Part shown: positions 34,373 through 42,199 of the stretch, in pieces
Numbering within the stretch: position 1 is the first letter of the stretch
Layout: every line of letters begins with the position of its first letter
Assembly: GCA_045538465.1 (NCBI GenBank)
Contig: JAZSRK010000078.1
Location: forward strand, 1 to 64,000
DNA length: 64,000 nucleotides
Source of the DNA: Limiplasma sp045538465
GTDB lineage: Bacteria > Bacillota > Clostridia > Christensenellales > Aristaeellaceae
Direction: 5' to 3'
Translations under genes and position numbers: made by a program
The notes under the pieces: model-generated
The model's input: only the letters and a program-made list of their open reading frames with translations
What the model was told of the DNA's origin: nothing
Databases searched by the model: none

Positions 34373-35242
34373 TTGAATTTCGTTTGGAACAAGTTAACCG
34401 ATTGGCTGAAGGAACTGCTGGTAAGTGGTGTAATGAGCAATCTGTCAGGTCTGTTCGATAGTATCAATGATCGAGTGACCGACATTGCAGGCCAAGTCGG
34501 AGCCACACCTGCCGCATGGAATGGTAGCGTGTTTGGCATGGTAAAAAACCTATCAGAAACAGTAGTTGTGCCGATTGCAGGCATCATTCTCACATTTGTC
34601 ATGACGATCGAACTGATTCAGATGATCATAGAGAAAAACAATCTCCATGACTTTGAAACATTCATGTTCTTCAAATGGATCTTCAAGACGTTTGCATCTG
34701 TGCTGATCGTTACGAACACATGGAATATCGTCATGGCGGTGTTTGATGTAGCACAGCATATTGTGAACAATGCAGCCGGTGTCATCATCACAGATACCAG
34801 CATTGATCTGGAAACCGTTATTGGCAACATGGAAGAACGTCTGATGGAGATGGAAGTTGGCCCATTGTTTGGCTTGTGGTTCCAGTCTTCACTCGTCGGT
34901 ATCCTCTCATGGGCAATGAGCATCTGCATCTTTGTTGTGGTGTATGGGCGCATGATAGAGGTTTACCTCGTGACTTCCATTGCACCAATTCCATTTGCAA
35001 CGATGAGCAACCGCGAATGGGGGCAAATGGGCCACAACTATCTCAGAAGCTTGTTTGCTCTTGGATTCCAAGCGTTTCTGATCATAGTCTGTGTTGGCAT
35101 CTACGCAGTGCTCATTCAGACAATCTCTGTAGATGACGACATTATCAACTCAATTTGGACATGCATTGGCTATACCGCCCTGTTGTGTTTTACGTTATTC
35201 AAAACCAGCAGCGTTGCGAAGAGTATTTTCAATGCACACTAA
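34373..35242 (+). CDS. VirB6/TrbL-like conjugation channel protein (CD1112 type)
   Basis: A 289-aa polytopic membrane protein with about six hydrophobic helices (e.g. VVVPIAGIILTFVMTIELIQMII, ILSWAMSICIFVVVYGRMIEVYL, FQAFLIIVCVGIYAVLIQ). The SIAPIPFATMSNREWGQMG loop is typical of this Clostridial VirB6-like family. It starts with TTG, 10 nt after AAAGGAGGG. The role is the inner-membrane part of the DNA transfer channel. Neighbours are Maff2 upstream and PrgI/VirB4 downstream, which is the usual order. Confidence 0.88.
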   Translation: MNFVWNKLTDWLKELLVSGVMSNLSGLFDSINDRVTDIAGQVGATPAAWNGSVFGMVKNLSETVVVPIAGIILTFVMTIELIQMIIEKNNLHDFETFMFFKWIFKTFASVLIVTNTWNIVMAVFDVAQHIVNNAAGVIITDTSIDLETVIGNMEERLMEMEVGPLFGLWFQSSLVGILSWAMSICIFVVVYGRMIEVYLVTSIAPIPFATMSNREWGQMGHNYLRSLFALGFQAFLIIVCVGIYAVLIQTISVDDDIINSIWTCIGYTALLCFTLFKTSSVAKSIFNAH

Positions 35243-35265
35243 TTCACAACAGAAGGAGGCTATTC

Positions 35266-35637
35266 ATGGCTTATGTATCGGTTCCAAAGGACTTTACAAA
35301 AATCAAGCCGAAAGTCCTTTTCAACTTGACAAAAAGACAGTTGGTCTGTTTTGGTCTTGGAGCATTGGTGGGGGTACCTGTGTTTTTTCTCTTGAAAAAC
35401 TACATTGATTCGAGCATGGCGGTGTTGGTGATGATCGGCATAATGCTGCCCTTTTTCATGTTCGCAATGTTTGAAAAGAACGGTGAACCGCTGGAAAAAT
35501 ATCTCCAGCACATTTATCAGGCACAATTCGCAAGACCGAAATTCAGACCTTACAAGACTGATAATTTCTATTCACTACTGCAAAAGCAGATTGATGTACA
35601 TGAGGAGGTGAAGATTATTGCCGAAAAGGCGCGTTAA
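35266..35637 (+). CDS. PrgI family conjugation protein (VirB3-like)
   Basis: A 123-aa membrane protein. It opens with MAYVSVPKDFTKIKPKVLFNLTKRQL, the PrgI family signature, followed by two closely spaced transmembrane helices (about 27-47 and 51-70) and a polar C-terminus. PrgI/VirB3 proteins partner VirB4 in the channel. GAAGGAGG lies 7 nt before ATG 35266. It overlaps the VirB4-like gene by 20 nt. Confidence 0.9.
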   Translation: MAYVSVPKDFTKIKPKVLFNLTKRQLVCFGLGALVGVPVFFLLKNYIDSSMAVLVMIGIMLPFFMFAMFEKNGEPLEKYLQHIYQAQFARPKFRPYKTDNFYSLLQKQIDVHEEVKIIAEKAR

Positions 35638-38026
35638 GTTGACCAAAGCAGAAAAGAAGAAGATCAATAGTATCATTGAGAAGGCTAAAGCCGATCGTAA
35701 ACAGCCGTATAGTGCACAGGACACTATCACCTACAAAAGAATGTTCCCTGATGGCATATGCTGTGTGCATGATGGTTACTATACCAAAACCATTATGTTT
35801 GGGGATATTAACTATCAGCTTGCGCAGAACGAAGATAAGAGCGCCATTTTTGAAGGATGGTGCGATTTCCTGAATTACTTCGATTCGTCTGTGAGAGTTC
35901 AATTTTCTTTTGTGAATATGGCGACCAATGCAGAAAACTTTGAGCAGAGTATCATGATTCCCGAACAGGATGATGGGTTCAATGATATACGAAGTGAGTT
36001 CACCACAATGCTTCAGAACCAGTTGGCGAAGGGTAACAATGGTCTTGCAAAAACCAAGTATGTCACGATTGGTATTGTTGCAGAAAACCTGAAAGCTGCT
36101 CGGCCTCGTCTTGAGCGCCTGGAGCTTGCTATTCTGAACAACTTCAAAAAGCTCGGTGTCCCCGCTGTTTCGCTGTATGGTAGGGAACGCTTGGAGATCA
36201 TGCATGATATGTTCCATATGGATACGCAGGAAACCATGCAGTTTGAGTGGGACTGGCTGCAACCTTCCGGGCTTTCCACCAAGGATTTCATTGCACCCAG
36301 TTGCTTTGCATTTCCTGAAAGCAGACGTTTCAGAGTCGGTGGCACGCTTGGCGCAATCTCGCTCGTGCAGATTCTTGCTCCGGAACTGAATGACAGGATG
36401 CTTGCAGACTATCTTGCAATGGATTCCAGTCAGGTGATCACGATGCACATACGCTCTATGGATCAGGCAGAAGCGATCAAGCAGCTGAAACGCAAGATCA
36501 CGGATTTGGACAAAATGAAAATCGAAGAACAGAAACGAGCTGTGAGGTCTGGATACGATATGGACATCATGCCGTCTGATCTGGCATCGTTTGATGTGGA
36601 TGCCAAGAAGCTGCTTCAAGATATGCAGAGCCATAACGAGCGAATGTTCCTGTTCACTTTCTTGATCTGGAACACCGGTAGCACGAAGCAGCAGCTCGAA
36701 AACAATGTCTTTCAGGCACAGGCGATTACTCAACAATACAACTGCCAACTGATGCGCCTTGATTATCAGCAGGAGCAGGCTCTTGTTTCTTCCTTGCCTC
36801 TTGGCCTGAATCAAATCCAAATCGAGCGTGCGTTGACCACTTCATCCACGGCAATCTTTGTACCATTTACCACTCAGGAGCTTTTCCAAGGAAATGGAGA
36901 AGCTCTTTATTATGGCCTGAATGCACTCTCGAACAACATCATCCTTGCCGATCGGAAGAAGTTGAAGAATCCCAACGGGCTTATTCTCGGCACACCTGGT
37001 TCCGGCAAATCCTTTGCAGCCAAGCGTGAGATTGCCAATTTGTTTATCACAACGAAGGATGACATCATCATCTGTGATCCGGAAGGCGAATACTATCCGT
37101 TAGTTAATCGCCTTAATGGGCAGATCATCAAGATTTCGCCAACCAGTGGCCACTTCATCAACCCGATGGACATCAACCTAAACTATAGCGAGGATGAAAA
37201 TCCATTGTCTCTGAAATCGGACTTCATTCTGTCGCTTTGCGAATTGATTGTTGGTGGACGAGATGGTCTGCAGCCCGTCGAAAAGACGGTGATTGACCGC
37301 GCTGTTCGCCAAGTATATCAGTTCTACTTGAATGATCCACGACCTGAAATGATGCCGGTTTTGGGTGATCTATACCTCGCTCTTCGTTCGCAGGAAGAAA
37401 AAGAGGCACAGCGGATCGCAACAGCGTTGGAGATCTATGTGACTGGCAGCCTGAATGTCTTTAATCATCGCACCAACGTGGATATCGACAATCGTCTCGT
37501 ATGCTATGACATAAAGGATTTGGGTAAGCAGCTTAAGAAGATCGGCATGCTGATTGTGCAGGATCAAGTCTGGGGACGTGTAACTGCAAACCGCGCTGTG
37601 GGTAAATCGACCAGATACTATATGGATGAATTCCATCTCCTTTTGAAGGATGAGCAAACCGCTGCTTACTCTGTTGAGATCTGGAAGCGATTTAGAAAGT
37701 GGGGCGGGTGCCCAACGGCGATCACGCAAAATGTGAAAGATCTGTTGGCAAGCAGAGAGATTGAAAACATCTTTGAAAACAGCGACTTCATTTTAATGCT
37801 CAATCAAGCCGCAGGCGACCGGCAGATTCTTGCAAAACAACTGAATATTTCACCCCATCAGTTGTCCTACGTCACGCAATCGAGCGAAGGCGAAGGACTT
37901 CTGTTTTATGGGAATGTGATTCTACCCTTTGTCGATCGTTTCCCGAAAGAGACGGAGATGTATCGCATTATGACTACCAAACCCGAAGAAATTCATGAAA
38001 AAACTAAGGAGGAAAATGAAGAATGA
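35618..38026 (+). CDS. VirB4-like conjugal transfer ATPase (CD1110 type)
   Basis: An 802-aa ATPase that powers channel assembly and DNA transfer. The N-terminal half is the VirB4 accessory domain. The C-terminal half has Walker A LGTPGSGKSFAAKRE (near residue 460), DIIICDPEGEYYPLV, Walker B-type TRYYMDEFHLLLKDEQ and the AITQNVKDLL segment. There are no membrane helices. It starts at TTG, 9 nt after GAGGAGG within prgI. The next small acidic gene overlaps its stop. Confidence 0.95.
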   Translation: MPKRRVKLTKAEKKKINSIIEKAKADRKQPYSAQDTITYKRMFPDGICCVHDGYYTKTIMFGDINYQLAQNEDKSAIFEGWCDFLNYFDSSVRVQFSFVNMATNAENFEQSIMIPEQDDGFNDIRSEFTTMLQNQLAKGNNGLAKTKYVTIGIVAENLKAARPRLERLELAILNNFKKLGVPAVSLYGRERLEIMHDMFHMDTQETMQFEWDWLQPSGLSTKDFIAPSCFAFPESRRFRVGGTLGAISLVQILAPELNDRMLADYLAMDSSQVITMHIRSMDQAEAIKQLKRKITDLDKMKIEEQKRAVRSGYDMDIMPSDLASFDVDAKKLLQDMQSHNERMFLFTFLIWNTGSTKQQLENNVFQAQAITQQYNCQLMRLDYQQEQALVSSLPLGLNQIQIERALTTSSTAIFVPFTTQELFQGNGEALYYGLNALSNNIILADRKKLKNPNGLILGTPGSGKSFAAKREIANLFITTKDDIIICDPEGEYYPLVNRLNGQIIKISPTSGHFINPMDINLNYSEDENPLSLKSDFILSLCELIVGGRDGLQPVEKTVIDRAVRQVYQFYLNDPRPEMMPVLGDLYLALRSQEEKEAQRIATALEIYVTGSLNVFNHRTNVDIDNRLVCYDIKDLGKQLKKIGMLIVQDQVWGRVTANRAVGKSTRYYMDEFHLLLKDEQTAAYSVEIWKRFRKWGGCPTAITQNVKDLLASREIENIFENSDFILMLNQAAGDRQILAKQLNISPHQLSYVTQSSEGEGLLFYGNVILPFVDRFPKETEMYRIMTTKPEEIHEKTKEENEE

Positions 38027-38352
38027 TGAACTTTGAAGAAATGAAGGATGTGATCCGTAAGGTGAAGCTGTATACCTATGCTGAAATGAATCTGTGGAAT
38101 GCGCTTGAGGAGCTCGTCGAAGCACTGGAGGATCCCAATGGTATCAACGAAATGGAACTGGAACAGCGGCTGGAGGAAATCTGGGTATGCGCGAGCCCGT
38201 GGATGTATCCTAACTTCATTGATGATCTTGATGCTTACATGATGGAGCACGAAACCAACTGTATGCCCGAAGAAAGTGATGATGAATACTTCGAAGCGCA
38301 TTGGGACGAGTACTGGGATGAATACGATCCTGATAAGGAGGATGTTGAGTAA
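38023..38352 (+). CDS. Small acidic protein of the ICE, unknown function
   Basis: A 109-aa protein that is strongly acidic: the last 35 residues are mostly Glu, Asp, Tyr and Trp (HWDEYWDEYDPDKEDVE). No domain is recognised. It overlaps the VirB4 stop by 4 nt, has AGGAGG just upstream, and its own stop adjoins the next small gene. Translational coupling through VirB4 to the NlpC/P60 gene suggests a role in the transfer apparatus. An acidic DNA-mimic or chaperone role is possible but unproven. Confidence 0.75.
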   Translation: MMNFEEMKDVIRKVKLYTYAEMNLWNALEELVEALEDPNGINEMELEQRLEEIWVCASPWMYPNFIDDLDAYMMEHETNCMPEESDDEYFEAHWDEYWDEYDPDKEDVE

Positions 38353-38522
38353 TGCCTTTCATTCTTGCTGCTGTCTTGCTGTTTATGTTTTTTGTCGCAA
38401 TGGGCTTGTGCAGAGCTGCCACCATTGATGAGAGACATATGCACGAAGAATATGAGGCATTCATCGCAGCAAGAGACTGTGAAGATGCAGAAGATGACGA
38501 TGAAATGGAGCAGTATGCATGA
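38352..38522 (+). CDS. 56-aa single-pass membrane protein
   Basis: MPFILAAVLLFMFFVAMGLC forms one transmembrane helix, followed by an acidic tail (EDAEDDDEMEQYA). The start overlaps the previous stop (GTAATG) with AAGGAGG about 11 nt before, and its TGA overlaps the NlpC/P60 ATG (ATGA). Tight coupling on both sides supports a real gene. Family unknown. Confidence 0.7.
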   Translation: MPFILAAVLLFMFFVAMGLCRAATIDERHMHEEYEAFIAARDCEDAEDDDEMEQYA

Positions 38523-40249
38523 GTGAGACACCCAAGAAACCCTCTCGCTTACACTTCACAAAGGAAGAGCAAGAGAACCAACCGAGAAAAAAAGGAAAAA
38601 AGGCAAAAGCGAAAGTAATGGATGTGGCTCAAGCAAAAGAAAAGCCATCCGCTATGAACGCAAACAAGCCGGGTAGTGAACCAACCACTACCCGGCTTCA
38701 GTTTACGGAGCCAACGAAAGCCAAGCAGCGTCTGTCCTTTGAAAAAGGTCATGTATCTAAATACATTGCAACTTGTCGCCAAGTTGGCGACAAGTTGACT
38801 GGTGATCAAACGGATTGTGATTCAGGACAAGACAATGTTGCTGTCGAGGCAGTTGAAACTGGGGTACAAACGACAAAACGAATGTCTGAAGCAACCCATC
38901 AATTTGCCTCCAGGCTGAAACAACATCGTACCAATGAACGGATTGCTGCTGAAAAACCGATTGATGCACCTTCTTCCAATGACTCACAAAGAGCAAGCCA
39001 CCATCAACCCAAAGTGAGTAATGTTCAATCTCGAAATTATCAGAAGCAGAACTTTCGTAATCGCATTCGTGCTAAGTTCAACGGATCCGGTAATCAATCC
39101 GCGAAAACTGTGGCTGCTACGTCTAATAAAACCAGAAAGCGAGCAGCAGCTACAGTTAAGCAGAATCCCAAAGGCATGTTGATACTGGCTTTGGGATTCC
39201 TTCTGGTGTTCGTAATGAATAGTGTTGTCGGTTGCGTCCCCATTGTTCAGACAACCATTCAAGCTTTTGTTATTGGCACTTACCCGGCAGAAGAAGATGA
39301 TGTGAAAGCTGCCGAAAGAGCATACAAAGGCATGGAAGATGATCTCAAGCAACAGCTGGCTCATTATGAAGCGAATCATAGTGGTTATGATGAATACCGC
39401 TTTGAGCTTGATGAGATTTGGCATGATCCTCATGCGCTCATAGCCATCATCAGTGCTAGGCATAATGGCGAGGAATGGACGCTTGAGAGTGCTTATCCGA
39501 CGCTCGAAACTTATTTCGATCTACAGTATATCCTCACTGAAACTGTTTCGACCGAAACCAGGTATCGAACGGAGACACAAAATGGATATCGGGATGTCGT
39601 TGATCCAGATACTGGTGAGATCACGAAAGAACCTTATCAGTATGAAGTGGAAGTTCAGTATGAGTACACGGTATGCACGGTGACTCTGGAAAACAAAAAC
39701 CTTTCGCACTTGCCGGTGTACTCTATGAGCCGCACGCAGTTGGGTCTCTATGCTCTGTACATGAGCACGCTGGGCAACATGCCGGACATCTTCAGGCACA
39801 ATCCTTACGCCTCAAAACTTACAGATCCACTGATTCATGAAGTTCCTCAAGAATACTTGGATGCAGATCCTCAGTTCGCTGCTCTTCTGGCAGAAGCAGA
39901 ACTCTACATTGGTTACCCATATGTATGGGGTGGTGATAGTCCCGAAACATCGTTCGACTGTTCGGGTTTCATCTCCTGGGTTTTCACAAATAGCGGCGTG
40001 TATAACACAGGCCGTCTGGGAGCTACCAGCCTTTATGGTGTTTGTAAACCAGTAAGAGCAGATGAAGCAAAGCCGGGTGACCTAATTTTCTTCGAGGGAA
40101 CCATCTCAGGCGAAGATGGCATCACTCATGTTGGCTTGTATGTGGGCGATGGCATGATGCTGCATTGTGGTAATCCGATCTCATATGCCGACCTGAGTGA
40201 TTCTTATTGGCAATCCCATTTCTTTGGTTATGGCAGAATACCTTACTAA
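38519..40249 (+). CDS. Membrane-anchored NlpC/P60 peptidoglycan hydrolase (CD1108 type)
   Basis: A 576-aa protein. About 210 polar, basic cytoplasmic residues lead to one transmembrane helix (MLILALGFLLVFVMNSVVGCV), a stalk, and a C-terminal NlpC/P60 domain. The domain has catalytic Cys in SFDCSGFISW, His in ITHVGLYVGDG and LHCGNP, with YPYVWGGD at the start. Such enzymes open the wall for the transfer channel, the VirB1 role. The N-terminal coding region holds the 29-bp perfect palindrome at 38769-38797, where the protein reads CRQVGDKLTG, close to YRQVGDKLKS in ParB. Confidence 0.92.
   Translation: MSETPKKPSRLHFTKEEQENQPRKKGKKAKAKVMDVAQAKEKPSAMNANKPGSEPTTTRLQFTEPTKAKQRLSFEKGHVSKYIATCRQVGDKLTGDQTDCDSGQDNVAVEAVETGVQTTKRMSEATHQFASRLKQHRTNERIAAEKPIDAPSSNDSQRASHHQPKVSNVQSRNYQKQNFRNRIRAKFNGSGNQSAKTVAATSNKTRKRAAATVKQNPKGMLILALGFLLVFVMNSVVGCVPIVQTTIQAFVIGTYPAEEDDVKAAERAYKGMEDDLKQQLAHYEANHSGYDEYRFELDEIWHDPHALIAIISARHNGEEWTLESAYPTLETYFDLQYILTETVSTETRYRTETQNGYRDVVDPDTGEITKEPYQYEVEVQYEYTVCTVTLENKNLSHLPVYSMSRTQLGLYALYMSTLGNMPDIFRHNPYASKLTDPLIHEVPQEYLDADPQFAALLAEAELYIGYPYVWGGDSPETSFDCSGFISWVFTNSGVYNTGRLGATSLYGVCKPVRADEAKPGDLIFFEGTISGEDGITHVGLYVGDGMMLHCGNPISYADLSDSYWQSHFFGYGRIPY
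38769..38797. repeat. Perfect 12-bp palindrome with 5-bp centre
   Basis: CAACTTGTCGCC-AAGTT-GGCGACAAGTTG inside the NlpC/P60 gene. It is related to the imperfect copy in parB at 22790-22817 and is a candidate binding site for ParB or another ICE regulator. Confidence 0.6.
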
Positions 40250-40266
40250 TCTGAAAGGAGTAAAAA

Positions 40267-40623
40267 ATGAATAAGAAAGTAGAAAAATACCGCAACGAAC
40301 TTGAAAAATGTCTGGATAAGGTACAGCGCTATAAAGCACGGGCGGATGAGCTGCAGCGGCTGATTACGGAGGCAGAGAATACTGAGATTGTATCCGCAGT
40401 GCGCAGCATGAGTCTCAAGCCCGAAGAGCTCATGCAGGTGCTGGCAGAACTGCGGCTTAAGGTTTCTCCGTCTACAGCCGAGGAGCCTCCCGCTGATATG
40501 AATGACAATGAAGCTGCAACAGTAACCGAACCAGAGGCACAGCACACGGAAGCAGTTGGCTTTGAGCACAGCTTCAGTCCTTCCTACTATCGTACCTACA
40601 AGGAGGCAAGTGATGAGGAATAA
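40267..40623 (+). CDS. DUF4315 family ICE protein
   Basis: A 118-aa protein. The first 70 residues form a helical, coiled-coil-like segment (NKKVEKYRNELEKCLDKVQRYKARADELQRLI, then SLKPEELMQVLAELR), which matches DUF4315 in Tn1549-type elements. The rest is low-complexity and acidic. GAAAGGAG lies 6 nt before ATG. It overlaps the DUF4366 gene by 11 nt. The function is not known; it always travels with the transfer module. Confidence 0.82.
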   Translation: MNKKVEKYRNELEKCLDKVQRYKARADELQRLITEAENTEIVSAVRSMSLKPEELMQVLAELRLKVSPSTAEEPPADMNDNEAATVTEPEAQHTEAVGFEHSFSPSYYRTYKEASDEE

Positions 40624-42145
40624 GTATTATGATGTGAGCGCATTTTGCTGCTTGTCTGCGCTTTTGCTGACGCTGCTGCTCGTAATGCTTGCACCCATGT
40701 ATGCCTTTGCCAGCAGCTACGAGGTTGAGCTGATTGACGAAAAAGGTGACGACTATGTGGTAGACCTTGAGACATATGACGGCGAACTGATCATGGAAGA
40801 TCCCGATCTGATTGGCGAGCAGGACACCACCGATGAACAGAACCACAATCCCACGGTAGCTCCTACCCCGGTTGTCACCGAAGTACCGTTGCCAACCGAA
40901 CCGCTTATGGTTATGTCAAATTTTGAGATCACCATTGAGCATCCTACTGAATGGACGAACAGCGATTTCGTTACTGTAACGATCAAGGTAAAAGATGTAG
41001 CTGGTACCGGCTGGAGTGATATCGAAGTAAAGCTGGACAATAGTTCGTGGACAAGTGTGGCAGACAAAATGACCAATAGGAATAAAGCCCAGATCAATGT
41101 TATGCGAAACGGGCTTTTGACTGTGCGCGTAACTGGAGAAGATGGCCAGTGCCATACGAAAGATACGCATATCGACTGTTTTGACGAAACCCCTCCCACT
41201 GTGACCGCAGGAATCGTTGATATGCTGCTGCATGTTGAAACAGAAGATGAGCAGTCCGGGGTTGCTGGTATTCAGGTAAATGGCTTGCTTTTTACCACTC
41301 TGGAAGATGGCATGCTTGATGTGCGCATCAAAGAATTGCTCATGGAGTATGAAAAGTTGGGTGTACGTGCAGTTGATTATGCGGGGAATTTTTCCGAAAC
41401 AGTAAGCTTGGACAATCCCTACTATATTGCACCCACGACCTGTCCTACCGCCACACCGAAGCCGACAAAGAAACCTGAAAGTGGTTCCCAAAGCGGTGCT
41501 GATAGTGGTAATACTGGGAGTGGTATAACGAATGTACCGACTGCAACACCGAGCAATGGTCAAAATGTGGACATTAATTCTCTGTTGCAATCTGGGATGC
41601 TTAACATCACTGCGCCTGTATTGACTCCAGAACCTGAAGTACAGTACATCCCGCTTGGTCCCGGTCAACCCTATATGTCTGGTGGCAATATGCAAACCCT
41701 GGACATGCTGTATTCAGCTGCAACCAATAAGCAATTCATCAGTGTCCAGACGAAAGCCGGAGAAACGTATTATCTGATTATCGACTATGATAAGCCGATC
41801 GATGAGGATGCAGAGATTTACGAGACCTATTTTCTCAACTTGGTAGATGATAGTGATCTGATCTCTGTAGTGGGCGAAGAAGCTATGGCAACACCTTCTC
41901 CCAGTCCTACTCCTGTCGTTGTTTATGTCACTCCTGAACCGTCTATGCAGCCCACTGTTGATGTTCCTACCAAGAATGGCAGCACTTCTGGTTCCACTTT
42001 TGTTTTACTACTCGCATTGATTGGTGGTGGCATCGCTATTTGGTATTTCAAATTCCGTGGTAATGGCGGAAAGGGAAAGCAGATGCAGATGATGGATGAG
42101 TTTGACGACTTTGAAGAACCTGAGCGCACCGAACCCGAAGAATAA
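40613..42145 (+). CDS. DUF4366/CD1107-type secreted membrane-anchored protein
   Basis: A 510-aa protein with a signal peptide (AFCCLSALLLTLLLVMLAPMYAFA), a large extracellular region with Ig-like Ca-binding style segments (WTNSDFVTVTIKVKDVAGTGW, TPPTVTAGIVD), a Thr/Pro/Ser linker and a C-terminal transmembrane helix (FVLLLALIGGGIAIWYFKF). The C-terminal region before the helix (YLIIDYDKPIDEDAEIYETYFLNLVDD) is the DUF4366 core. ATG 40613 follows AAGGAGG by 6 nt. It is probably a surface part of the mating apparatus. Confidence 0.85.
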   Translation: MRNKYYDVSAFCCLSALLLTLLLVMLAPMYAFASSYEVELIDEKGDDYVVDLETYDGELIMEDPDLIGEQDTTDEQNHNPTVAPTPVVTEVPLPTEPLMVMSNFEITIEHPTEWTNSDFVTVTIKVKDVAGTGWSDIEVKLDNSSWTSVADKMTNRNKAQINVMRNGLLTVRVTGEDGQCHTKDTHIDCFDETPPTVTAGIVDMLLHVETEDEQSGVAGIQVNGLLFTTLEDGMLDVRIKELLMEYEKLGVRAVDYAGNFSETVSLDNPYYIAPTTCPTATPKPTKKPESGSQSGADSGNTGSGITNVPTATPSNGQNVDINSLLQSGMLNITAPVLTPEPEVQYIPLGPGQPYMSGGNMQTLDMLYSAATNKQFISVQTKAGETYYLIIDYDKPIDEDAEIYETYFLNLVDDSDLISVVGEEAMATPSPSPTPVVVYVTPEPSMQPTVDVPTKNGSTSGSTFVLLLALIGGGIAIWYFKFRGNGGKGKQMQMMDEFDDFEEPERTEPEE

Positions 42146-42153
42146 CGTGAGCA

Positions 42154-42181
42154 AGTCCCCTATGGGCAACCATAGGGGACT
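42154..42181 (+). promoter_or_regulatory. Hairpin immediately before the topoisomerase ribosome site
   Basis: The 12-bp stem AGTCCCCTATGG / CCATAGGGGACT with loop GCAA ends directly before GAAAGGAGG. There is no U tract, and the GCAA tetraloop is very stable. It is probably an mRNA processing or stability element. Confidence 0.75.
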
Positions 42182-42199
42182 GAAAGGAGGAAACACACA

